Shown here piece after piece: positions 1 through 10,489 of a stretch of 64,000 nt of DNA. The notes below the pieces were generated by a model. The model did not search any database and was not told where the DNA came from. It was given only the letters and a program-made list of their open reading frames with translations. Each line of letters begins with the position of its first letter. Position 1 is the first letter of the stretch. A program made the translations under genes and the position numbers. The DNA is from Warburgia ugandensis (taxonomy: Eukaryota > Streptophyta > Magnoliopsida > Canellales > Canellaceae): positions 34,669,501 to 34,733,500 of the forward strand of contig CP141130.1 of assembly GCA_035236585.1 (NCBI GenBank). Reading direction: 5' to 3'.

Positions 1-876
1 TTTGCCTGGATGATTTCTGTTACACCTAGGGCATGCCTTCCAGTCTGGTCTTCTTCCTTTGTTTTCAAACGGCTTCTTGAAAGGTGGCCTAGGTCCAGAT
101 GACTGAAAGGGTCTCTTTTCTTTGTTCTTCATGGTGTTGATGTTCTTAGTTTCTCTTATTGCCTGGTTCCTTTGATAATCTTTTTAATATAGGGAGGCCA
201 TCTCTACTGCTTTGGCTACTGTGGCAGGTTGGAAACCTAGAACTCTGTTCCTGAGTCCTGGGTTGAGTCCATCTACAAATCTTTCGGCTACATCTTCTTC
301 ATCAGCACAAGCACGGGGTGCAAATCTTTGAAGGCTGATGAATCTACTTTCATACTGTTGGACGGTCATATTTCTTTGTTCTAAGTCCATAAATTCCTTT
401 TCCTTCTGTTTCCTTATATGTTTAGGATAATATTTGTCATTAAAGACCGTTTTAAACTCTTCCCATCCTATTATTTCTTGCTGATCAAAATAAGTTCTTT
501 TTAATGTTTCCCACCAAAAGGTAGCCTCTCCTCTAAACACAAATGTGGCCATGGGTACTTTTCTTTCTTCAGCTATGTTCATGGCCTTAAATATCTTTTC
601 AATATCAATTAACCATTTTTCAGCTGTAGATGCTTCATCTTCTCTTGTGAATGAGGGAGCTAGTTTCTGAAACCTTTCTAACTGAACCTCAGTCCTATCT
701 ATTGTTTTATTAGGGGAAGGATCTCGGGGGGTAGGAGTTTGGCTATGGCTATTCATGTATTGTCCCATGTTCTGTAAGAATTGCTGAAATAACTCAGCCA
801 TCCCGTTGCCCGACCTAGTGGAGTCCACTGGTGGGGCTTCAGGTCATGGAGCATTGCTTCCCTTCTTCCTAGGCAT
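1..876 (-). pseudogene. Element A1: broken gag of a Tekay-like Ty3/gypsy retrotransposon, cut by the left window edge
   Basis: This encodes the Gag capsid/nucleocapsid polyprotein of a plant LTR retrotransposon, which packages element RNA into cytoplasmic particles. The natural start is the ATG at complement 874-876, by homology with element A2 (ATG 51688). An in-frame TGA at complement 844-846, probably CGA changed to TGA at a CpG, stops it after about ten codons. Downstream the frame stays open from about 828 to 184 (214 codons) and contains the retrotransposon gag domain: an acidic, tryptophan-rich stretch (AEKWLIDIEKIF), then EATFWWETLKRTYF and RFVDGLNPGLR. The basic nucleocapsid linker follows at 183-1, and the zinc knuckles lie beyond the edge. 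It is better kept than the A2 gag, which has several stops and a frameshift. Its LTR lies immediately upstream at 1017-3626. Identity as gypsy gag is secure; Tekay/Del assignment rests on A2's pol. Confidence 0.88.
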
Positions 877-1002
877 CTGTAATCACAAGGCAATTCACCA
901 AATCTTAGTTTGTGTTGCCCTATTACCCCTTTCTCTTTCATGGATGAAACTTGATAATAAGTTATTCTCCTCATAACTGGGCTGTGAGTAACGTTAAACC
1001 GT

Positions 1003-1014
1003 GCTCTGATACCA
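1003..1014 (-). promoter_or_regulatory. Primer-binding site of element A1
   Basis: On the minus strand the sequence reads TGGTATCAGAGC, a perfect 12-base match to the 3' end of plant initiator-methionine tRNA. It lies two bases after the LTR end at 1017. This is where minus-strand DNA synthesis would be primed during reverse transcription. Confidence 0.88.
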
Positions 1015-1016
1015 AC

Positions 1017-3626
1017 TGTCACGACCCGGGTTTTTATATGATGCAATTTTGATAAAAAAGGCGAGATCTCTTGTTTTATAAATATGAGATGCATGAAAAT
1101 TTTTCTCATTTGGAAAACAACCTTTCATAAAAATCTCGAGTGTGAAAACACATTCTCCAATAATTTAGCCATGGCAAAGTTTTAAATCAATATTGTTCTC
1201 AAGAAAGTGTTAGTCACAGCCCTAGCTATTAGAGAGTAACTACAATCAAGTAACATTGAAAGATAAGATAGGGGTTTACTTACTTGTACTTAGCCTGTGT
1301 CTCCTAGTACAAACGTCCCTTGCCCTTAAGTATTTACTATGTATCTGAAAAATGTTGAGGATTGGGTGAGTATATGATATACTCAGTAGGAAACTATCAC
1401 TACTAGTTTTATAAATGCATGAGATGTTTTAAAATCATATGCTCATTCAAAATATGCGTATGTTTGAATACTCGCATTCAATATCAGTATAAGAATCCAT
1501 AATCAAATTGAAATACTCATGACTTAAAAGATCACATAATCCAAAATTGAAAGTATCATATATATATGATGACATCATGATATGCAATAGATGCTTCATG
1601 GAGTCCAACTCATGGATCTCTAGTATGGTATGGTAGACCAATCTCATATCATGCTATATGAAATGCACATAACTCATCAAACCATAGGGTCCACTATGCC
1701 CATGACCTCCTCGCCGTGTGGTCCTCGGGTACCTGAGGACACTCGGTCATAGCCTCCATGGGGCCTATGACACGTCGACCCAGTGCCGTGACACCAGTGG
1801 TAGCCCCCTGTACCACATGCAGTCGACGTAGGGACTTGCCTCTTTTTGGGCGTGGTACCCATCCACCTATTAGTGGTAGAGGCCGGGTGGCCAACCCAGA
1901 CCCCTCGGCATAGCACCCACGAGCTTACTTGCCCAAATCACATAAGATTAAAGAAGTCAAAACCTCTTGTTAAAATTTGTCCTCTTTGGGTCCCTCACAA
2001 CTGCCTGGCCCTCGGCACTCCAGCGTCTTTTGGCAACCCTCAAGGACATGCAATCTTTGCAGTACTTAAATCATGCAATGCATGCACTTGTTTGCAACAC
2101 ATATATGTGCATAATGTATATGCAATCTTTTCAAAACATGGCTATGAACCAATCATTTATCATGCATGCTGAATTAATTCATGCAAATCAAGTCATATGT
2201 TTAAAACATATGTTCTCAAAATAACAATAGTTCTTTTAAAAGAATCTAATAGTGATAGAGCACCTACCTGGCTAGGTCGCGTTAACCCTCTTATCCTCGT
2301 ACGCTCCTGAACATGGTTTGGGGACTCAAGGTTAGTTTAACCTATATTTTATGGGTTTAGAGCAGTTTGGTCTTATTACTTAGGCATTAGGGCTCCATCC
2401 CTATGCCTATGGGTGTCCTAAGGTCCTAATTGGGCCTTGGTATTCTCAGTTTTCCAAAGTTCTAGTGGTCACGCACCACCATCCTATTCTAAGGGTCATG
2501 CCCTCCTTTTATTGGGCCTTGATCAGGGATTTTATGGTTTGGATGTGTCCACGTCGTTGATACGAACACAATGCCTTTTGCGGAGCCTCAATCGGAGCTC
2601 TAGATCTCAAGTTATAAGCGTTTTAGTATTGTATGTACATAGAGTCTTAAAGAAAAAAAAAAAAACGGAATGCTAGGGCGCTGCGCGTCTGCAACGTGCG
2701 CCCTGCTTCCTTAAGTAACAAAGAAGTTGACGTGTGCTAGCGCACTGCACATCTACGGCGTGCGTCTCAGCGGGCGCGTCTGTAGACGCGCGCGACTTCT
2801 CCGGCCGTCTGTCCCTTTAGCGGGTGTGTCCCCAGACGTGCCCGTTGGTTTTCTTCTGATGTGTTCGACGCGTCACATTTCGTCTAGAATGTCTGCGTCG
2901 AATGGGGACCGGGGCATCCTCAAGACACCTTGGTTCGACCCTGTTGAACTAGTGCGGCCCTGGGGACGTCCCAGGGTCCTTGGTGGCTCTCCCAGGCTCT
3001 GTTTTGCATGGTTTTTCATGCAAAAACCTAGGGAAACTGAGCCTAGGACTATGGGTGAGATGGGTTTGGTGAGTTTTTGAGCGTACCTGCTTCGTGGCTG
3101 GCTTTCTCTCCATGTTTTCCCCTCTTGGTCACTGCTCCCTGACTGGTTTTCTCCAAGCTTTTCGGCTGCCATTAGAGGCACCAAAGAGCTCTATTTATAG
3201 GGCTTTTAAAGAGGGTTCTAGAGGGGTTCTAACCGCCTTTGAATGGCGGTGGGGAAACCTCCATAATGGCGGTGGTTTCTCCTTGAAACACCGCCGTTCC
3301 AGAAGCCTCTAGGAGGTTGAAGATGACGGGGTGCCCGTATCAAAACGGGCACCTGTGTTTTTCAGGTTAAGTCGTTTTTGTAAAATTTATAGTTTTGCCC
3401 CTGAACTTCAAAGGGCCATATCTTGCTTATTTTAACTCCGTTTTGGGTGATTTTGGTCTCGTTGGATTCCTTTTTCCGAGACGCATCTAATGGAACCACT
3501 TTTAGGACCAAATTCCTGGGTTTAGTCAAGGAAACTAGTGAAATAACCAAAATTCCCTTATCTTTAAAACTGAACTTTTTATTGTTAAACTTAGAATTTC
3601 AATATTACAAAATTGGAGTCATTACA
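1017..3626 (-). repeat. 5' LTR of element A1 (family A, 2610 bp)
   Basis: On the minus strand it starts TGTAATGACTCC at 3626 and ends GTCGTGACA at 1017. Both ends match the A2 LTRs and the solo LTR at 19755-22392. A TATA box (TATAAATAG) lies at complement 3191-3199. A CpG-rich, hairpin-rich block follows around 2670-2900, then the conserved core module (about 1690-1925) and the palindrome GAGTATA-TGA-TATACTC (1368-1384). The bases after 3626 are GTTTT, the expected 5-bp duplication at this end; its partner lies outside the window. Short open frames within it on either strand show no family similarity and are taken as chance. Confidence 0.9.
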
Positions 3627-5219
3627 GTTTTTGGGAGTTTTTAGTTTAGTTTTATCTTTCCTTTACTTGCCTCTTTTTTCATCATTTTCTTATTCTTTCC
3701 ACTTGAATTCTGTTCATTTTTTTTTATTATTTCCTTTCCAAGCACCACCACCCCCTTGTGCTTCTCCATCTTTCTTGTTTCTCTCATCGGTCGAAAAACC
3801 CTCTTTTCATATTTGCTCCACATACTCATCCATCTGTCCCTGTTTATTTTTTTTTACCACACCCATCACACGCTTGCCTCTTCCCCATCGAGTTCCCTTA
3901 CCTAGCTCTTCAATGTTCCCTTCTCACTTGCTAGTCTATTCCATACCATACCAACCTCCTTGCTTTCCCTACTCACCATTCGATCACCACCCCTTCCATT
4001 TTTTCATGCTTCTCCACCCAGTCGTCATCTTGTTCCCTTTCTCCTTTGGTCTCCCCCTCTTTGCTTGACCATCCCTGTTCACCCCTCTATTAGTTTCCAG
4101 ACTTCACCAACACACCCAGTCCACCATGCATCAGCCAGTCTGCCCAGTTGTCCATGTACCAGTCCCTCTACTTCTCTTCATCTGCAACTCTCATTCGATC
4201 ACAAACCAGGCCAACCCAATCTTCTACTCTGCATTCACTACACCTCCCATCATTGTTCCACCCCATTACCAGTCAGTTTACCCAGTCCAAGTCAATAGCA
4301 TAGACCTAGGCGTGCCCCACCTGACCTCTGTTCTTCCTTGTCTACACTACACCATTCTCTGCTCCACCGCCCAAGTTCCCATCATCCTCTTCATTCTAGT
4401 CCGACACGCATAGCCAGGCCCAGATCGGCCCCCTCTTCTGCCACTGTTCACTGCTCCAGCTTCCATTCCCCCCCTGTCGAGTTTCCTCTTTCCCTGTTTC
4501 CTTATTTTCCTTTTAATTAGATTTTTTCCTAGTGCATATTTTATTTAATTCCAACTGTGTTCCCTTTTTAGTTACATCCGTGTCCTTGCTACTATTTCTG
4601 TTTTATTTTGTTTGTGATTTGTTATCCAGGAACTGCATAATTTGAACTGATTTAATTAAGGCTTAATCTAATCAATGAGTTAGCCTTAACCATAAAGATC
4701 CCTTTATTTCTCCTTTATTTCATATAAAATATTTAATTAATTTTTAGATTACATTCATAGGATATCCTTTGGCTTAATTAATGTCTCTAATCTTAAATCT
4801 ATAATCTAGAAAGTGATCTAAACCGTCTAAATCTCAAAATCCTTCTTTAGCCCAAATCTCTCAGATTTTTTGGAATATGCCTAATCCATCTAATAGATCA
4901 TCAATCAAAAGTACCAGAAAGAGACTGATGAAAGCTTATTGAAGTTTGTAAGACCAAATTTGAAAAAATTGATAATAATTAGTCTAGGGAAGTGAATTTT
5001 TCTTTTTTAGTTAAATTTTTGTCTTTTTGAATTAGAATTTTCATTGATTAAATATATCTTAAGTATAATTATTCTTTCAGTTAATTTTAGTTATTTAATT
5101 TTAATTTTTAAACAATTAAAATTTATTTAAAGTCCAAACTCTTAAAGGGAGTCTCTGTGGGATTGACCCGTACTTGCACACGCTTTACTACAATAGCCTG
5201 TGCACTTGTGAAAAGCTTA
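3627..5219 (+). repeat. 5' LTR of element B, 5'-truncated by A1
   Basis: The sequence from GGGAGTTTTTAG (3631) runs parallel to that from about 10963 through to an end of CTTA (about 5219; CTCA at 12707 in the other copy). The first 870 bases or so are strongly pyrimidine-rich on the plus strand, which gives long chance frames made of Pro, Ser, Phe and Leu. The rest is AT-rich. Compared with the 3' LTR it lacks about 113 bp near 4322 (present at 11669-11781). The U3 part before 3627 lies on the far side of A1, outside the window. Confidence 0.82.
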
Positions 5220-5228
5220 ACGATTTTT

Positions 5229-5246
5229 TGGCACCATTGCTGGAGA
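5229..5246 (+). promoter_or_regulatory. Degenerate tRNA-Asp-type primer-binding site of element B
   Basis: The sequence TGGCACCATTGCTGGAGA matches the complement of the 3' end of plant tRNA-Asp except for a few changes, all of the C-to-T or G-to-A kind expected from decay of methylated sites. It lies about ten bases after the LTR end. A tRNA-Asp primer is common in the Athila/Tat side of plant Ty3/gypsy. Confidence 0.72.
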
Positions 5247-6504
5247 CCTACAATGGAGTTTTCATAAAATTTAATTAAAAATCCAAAAAATAAAAATCCA
5301 AAAAAAAAAAAAAATTAGAAAAATAATTTTTTTTAGGAGTTGCACACTTTTAGTATTTTAGACATTTTTAGGTGCAATTTTTTATTTTCTTAGTGCATAA
5401 TCACCCTGTTTCCTGAATTTGATACTTATTTCTATTTTTCTTTTTAAGGAAATGGAAAGTGGATTTTCATCAAAATAGAAATTTTCCTGCTTTCCTAGAA
5501 TAGGATTTTCCTTTTATTTTGAGTGAATCTTGTAGTGAGACCCTTTGTAATATGCAATTTCAATTCCAATTTTAAAAGGATTGTGTAAAATAGGGTAAGT
5601 GTGGATAAGGTGGCCCACACTTGATCTTCATAAAAAATCCTACTGTAAGTTTTCCTCACTCCTTTTATTTCCTAGATTAGGGTTTGTATTTAGAATAATT
5701 TTGCATTGCTTGGTAGTATAATTGCATATAGAAAGCATATTTGTTAATTGTTGCATTTTTAGGATTTTGTACTAGTTTACTATTTTAATTGCATTCTTGG
5801 GACACGTTCTGCTTTAAGGTGATATATATGTTGATTGAACTACCATAGAGAGTGAAAATTAATTAGTAAGGGCCCTTGACCCCACAAGATCAAGGTGGAT
5901 TTTATCACCATTCCTTAGCCCACTAAGGATAATAACCATAAGCGTGCAACCCTACATTTCAAATTAATCTAAAATTAATTAGAAGAGACTTATAGGGCCA
6001 TCACATGCTCGTAGGACCCTCTTACTAAGACACAATCTATTGTCACTCCAGTGGCTTTTGAGCACTGTGGTTATAGTGGGTGTCTTCAAATTCAAGTGAT
6101 TTTCCCATGCCTTTTGTTGATGTTTGTTGAGGTCTAAACGCCTCCTTACATGAGAATTGTATTAACCACCTTGTGCAGAAATTAACTAGTAAGCAATAGT
6201 CAAATCTGAAAGAGAGGATGAGTGTTAGATTAGGCTAATCTAAAAGCATTGTGCCCACATAAATTCAAGAAAGTCAAAATGTTGCTGCTTATTAGTCTAA
6301 GGAGTATTTGATTGTACCTTTTATTGACAGATCACATAGAGTTAGAGTTAGCATTTAGATAAGGACATTTTAGATTAGGGTAGTTTATGCAAGGGCATCG
6401 ATCTCAGAACCCAAAGCTGGTACCTTTAGACCTAGAGATTCAACACATCCAATGACAAGGGGAAAGAAACCTAGTTCCTATCCCCATGGCTGAACTACCA
6501 GCAG
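5247..6504 (+). other. Untranslated leader of element B
   Basis: This AT-rich stretch between primer site and gag has no open frame worth noting. It contains a poly-A run near 5297-5313. The segment at about 5860-6230, centred on CTCCTTACATGAG (6142-6154), has a clear counterpart inside the solo LTR E at about 28520-28870, on the same strand. Confidence 0.6.
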
Positions 6505-7551
6505 AGATTGAGCATAAAACAATTAGAGATTTCTATGCACCTTTATAACTTAATACCCCTTCTTGCATAGCTTTACCTCCCATAAATGTTGACTACTACG
6601 AGTTAAAGCTGAGAGTCATTTAATTACTCCCTACTTTTTATGGTTGAGACCGAGAAGACTCCCTACCTATATATCAAGAAATTCCTTAATATTTGTGCCA
6701 CATTTAGGTTCCAAATTTTTTTGGATGATTCTATTAGGCTTAGGCTATTCCTGTTCTCACTTAAGGATAAAGCCAAGTCATAGCTTAATTCCTTGGAGGT
6801 AGGTTCCATACATATATGGGACAAATTGTCTAAGAAGATTTTGACCAAGTTCTTCCTTGTTCACAAAGCAAATGTTCTACATCATGAAATTATCAATTTT
6901 CAACAAAGGGACGATGAGCAATATTATGAATGTTGGGAATGGTGAAATGAACTATTGTAGAAATGCCCTCATCATGGATTTAAGAAATGACAACAGGTTC
7001 AATACTTCTATGAGGAATTGATGCCTCAAAATAGATAAATGATAGATGCAGTGAGTGGAGGGACCCTCATGCTAAAGGATGAAAGTGAGGCATGGGAGTC
7101 CTTTTAAATAGTGGCTAATAATTCTCAGCAATGTGAATATTCAAATAGGAGAGAAAGAAACAACCAGCCCACTAAGAAGGGCAGTCTTTACAAGATAGGA
7201 CATCATACTAATCTATCCCATAAACTTGACTCTGTAGTTGAAAAATTAGGTGGAAGAATGGACAAACTTGAAACCATGTTTGAAACTTTCATGGTTGCCA
7301 CTTTATCCCACAAACCTCCACAAGAGGTTTGTGCTATATGTTCTAGCCTAGCCCATAACACCCCATCTTGTCCATCAAATAGGGCGCTAAATGACTATCT
7401 TGTTGACCAAGTTAACACATTGAATGCATATCACCCACCTAGCAACAACCCATATTCTGAGACCTACAACCCTGGATGGGTTAGGCATCCCAATTTGTCT
7501 TGGTCAAAGAATAACCACCAAGGGGGACCATCTATAAATCCTATTGTCTAA
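6505..7551 (+). pseudogene. Element B gag, broken
   Basis: Reading across several frameshifts and stops gives a retrotransposon Gag. An N-terminal stretch begins near 6505 (EIEHKTIRDFYAP). The gag domain contains a segment encoding KDKAKSWLNSLE near 6770. CPHHGFKKWQ (about 6964-6993) and VQYFYEEL (about 6994-7017) are typical of plant Athila/Tat-type Gag. The last part is open from 7111 to 7551 (146 codons). It has a coiled-coil-like helix (DSVVEKLGGRMDKLETMFE), a zinc-knuckle-like CAICSSLAHNTPSCP, and YNPGWVRHPNLSWS. The ATG at 7111 is not the true start. Gag would form the particle shell. Family identity is fairly firm; the reading-frame breaks rule out function here. Confidence 0.8.
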
Positions 7552-8034
7552 AACTTTTCTCTTAGAACTACAGTTCCCTAGTAGCCACCTGGCTTTTAAC
7601 AACCTCAACAAAAAAAGAAATCATCTTTAGGGAAAAACATCCATACCATGCTTGAAAAAATTGCAAAAGATAATGATGACATTAAAAAGGCCTTACACCA
7701 TTTACAAAATAAGAGCAAACATTTAGCCAATGTCAACTCTCAAGCCATAGTCAAGTTAGAAATGTAGGTAAGCTAATTGTTAGCTGAACTACATAATAGA
7801 GGAAATGGTCAGTTCCCTAGTCAACCCATCCCCAACCCTAAGGTCCAATTTGTGATAGGGTTAAGTTCTCAAAACCTTAACCTCATGAGAATGCCACATC
7901 TATAACCACCCTTAGGGCAGTCATCAGATCGATAACAAAGTGGCCTGGCTAAGGAAATTGCAGAGGAGAAAGAGGCAACCAAAACACATGAGAAAGAGAT
8001 TAAATAAACATCTCCTACTCATTTTGAGCCTATA
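7552..8034 (+). other. Decayed gag-to-protease linker of element B
   Basis: The sequence continues gag with many stops. Fragments encoding helix-rich, Lys/Gln/Asn-rich peptide (for example MLEKIAKDNDDIKKA near 7648-7692) suggest the C-terminal Gag helix and the linker before protease. No complete domain can be read. Confidence 0.5.
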
Positions 8035-8832
8035 GTGGAAGCACCCTATGTGCATAAAGCCCCCTTCCCTCAATTACTTAATAAAGCTAAGAAAGGAACA
8101 AATTTTAATGAGATAATGGAAGTGTTTAAACATGTACAAATCAATAATCCATTACTCAATACTATGAACGATATTCCTTCTTATGCCAAATTTCTTAAAG
8201 AGCTCTGCACTGCAAAGCGAAAGCATAATGTGCAAAAGAAAGCCTTCATCACCGAGTAGGTGAGCTCTTTAATTCAACACAAGACCCCACCAAAATTTAG
8301 AGATCTAGGATGTCCTACAATTTCTTACATTATAGGAGATCATGTCATAAATAGGGCATTACTTGACTTAGGGGCTAGTGTTAATCTGTTGTCATATTCT
8401 GTCTATGAGCAACTAAGGCTTGGTGAGCTTAAGCCAACCAACATCATATTGCAGTTAGCCGATAGATCAATTAAGTTTCCTCGTGGCATGGTTGAGGATG
8501 TATTAATATAGGTGGACTTGTTTTATTTCCCTGTCGATTTCATTGTCCTGGATACCTAGCTTGTAGTAGACCTCAGTAGTAAGATCCCGGTGATTCTTGG
8601 ACGTCCATTCTTAGTAATGTCCAATACAATCATAAATTGTAGAAATGGTTTATTACAATTATCCTTTGGCAATATGAAAGTTGAGCTCAATGTCTTCAAT
8701 GCCAATCATCAACAATTAGATCTTGATGACTCTTGCAACATGATTAAAGATCTAATTTCACATGTTCTACCACCATTATCTACCTTTGATCCACTAAAGG
8801 CCTGTCTTACACATTGTAAATTTAATTATTAA
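8035..8832 (+). pseudogene. Element B aspartic protease region, broken
   Basis: Three open pieces (8035-8259, 8260-8511, 8590-8832) lie in one frame apart from stops near 8257-8259, 8509-8511 and in the gap to 8590. Together they resemble the retropepsin region of plant Athila/Tat-type polyproteins. The first gives the pre-protease segment (PSYAKFLKELCTAKRKH). The second gives the active-site loop ALLDLGASVNLLSYSVYEQL, with the catalytic Asp codon at 8365-8367, and LQLADRSIKFPRGMVEDVL. The third gives MILGRPFL, the usual flap-distal motif. Reverse transcriptase should follow in a complete element, but the frame ends at 8832 and noncoding sequence begins. In life the enzyme would cut the Gag polyprotein. 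Confidence 0.8.
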
Positions 8833-10480
8833 CGTATGACTAAAGGTGTTAAACTTAGCGCTTACTAGGAGGCAACCTAGGGTTTTAATATCTACATCAC
8901 TCAATTTTCATATAGGATCCTATATTTTCAAACATTGGGGACAATGTTTCATTCAGGTTGGGGGTGTAGGTGTACATAGAGATTTTGTAATTTCTTAAGT
9001 TTTCTTAATTCTTTTGAAAAAAAATTAAAATAATGTTTTTTTAAGGTAGAGTTCCTTTACTGTGATGAGAACTGGATGTTCAGAATTTGGTTATTGCACT
9101 ATTTTCATCTCTTAATGGTAATGCATATGACTAGTTTTACATATTATTCGTGTGTTGAAGCAGTTTATGAAAGTTAATTCTTGGGAACCATTTACATATA
9201 GTACATAATCAAGACTAATAGATAGGTATGACTTGGAGACCCTAAGGAAAACTAGTGGAGACCTATAACCTAGTGAGATTTAGAGACTATCTTCTTTCAG
9301 AATGTTATAAGTCATTCCAGAATTTCTTTAGCATGTTTGAATGAGTGTGATCCTTTTATCCTTGTTTTGGTTAAACATCAAGAATAAATAGGGGTAATAG
9401 CTGTATTTTCAAAAAAATTATGAAATTTGATAGGTTTTAGGGAACCTAAGAAATGACATAGGCCATCCTTGCTCAGCCTAAAGACATAAAGCCTACCTAG
9501 TATATCATGCCACTATTTAGCCCTTTAAGCCTATTAGTAAGCCTTTTCTTTTTTGACCCCTCTTACCTTAACACAAATAAACCAGTAAAATAAATATTCA
9601 TTACCCACTGTCAAAATGAGTAGAGTTAGTAGAGAAAGTTCAAAAATAGGATAGAAGTTAAAGAAGTGTGAAAATTAGCTGTCTTTCTTCCAAAGAAGCC
9701 AAAAGAAAAAAGAAAAAAATGAAAGAGAAAGACAAAAATATGAAAACCTCTACTCAATTTTGAACCTTTGAAATTCTTATACCTTTCTTTTCTAAACCTG
9801 TTCTAAGCCTACATTTGATCTTAGTTAAGGACCTATTGATCTTAGGTGGAACATAGCCTTAAAGAGGAGATAAAAGAAAGGAATTAAGGTAAATTACCCC
9901 TAATATTCTTGGTGATGACATCCACTCTTAAGGATCAATTTCCTTTGTCTCATGAGTATTTAAAAGATTTATGTCAACCATTAACTTGTTGGATTTAGTC
10001 ACTTAATGAGAGAAATATGTTTAAACCCTTATTTGAGACTTTTAGTTTTGAGAGTATATTTGTGAGTATTTGAGGTCAAGACATGTTTTCAATGGAATTT
10101 AAGCATATTTAGTTAGAAGTCAAGATTTATGTGGTTGTACACACACATGCACTCCGAGAAATAACTCAAATAAAATGTCTTTAATATGTGTATGAGGTGT
10201 AAAATTGTCAAATCTTCTCCACTAAGTTGTGAAAAACTAGTAGATTGCTAATGAATGGGGATTCTCTGAGATAAAATAGGAACTTAACGTTATTGAATTT
10301 TGTGAGTATATTCATTATAAAGTCTCATGAGGCATAACTTGTCCACTAGGGGTAACCTAAGGGTTTAAGGGCTTGTTGGATGAACTAAATGCAATTGTGA
10401 GTACCTACAAAAGTGGCACCTTGTATTAGTTTTTGTAAAATGATTTTTCATATGTTTTGCTCAGGGTTTGCAAAATGCTG
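8833..10480 (+). other. 3' noncoding region of element B
   Basis: There is no coding sequence. Landmarks include CTAGGAGGCAACCTAGG (8865-8881), ATTGGGGACAATG (8935-8947) and CCACTAGGGGTAACCTAAGG (10343-10362). Counterparts of two blocks, including the last, occur reversed in element F (about 35065-35095 and 35960-36130), so this tail is a conserved, probably cis-acting part of the family. It ends near the inferred 3' LTR start. Confidence 0.6.
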
Positions 10481-10489
10481 GTTGGAGTG

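Noticed and set aside
3613..4068. 151-codon plus-strand frame, with a partly similar 141-codon frame at 11129-11554
   Set aside because: The frames lie in the paired LTRs of element B, so similarity is expected from shared origin. The peptides are low-complexity Pro/Ser/Phe/Leu caused by pyrimidine-rich DNA, and the first frame starts in the neighbouring element.
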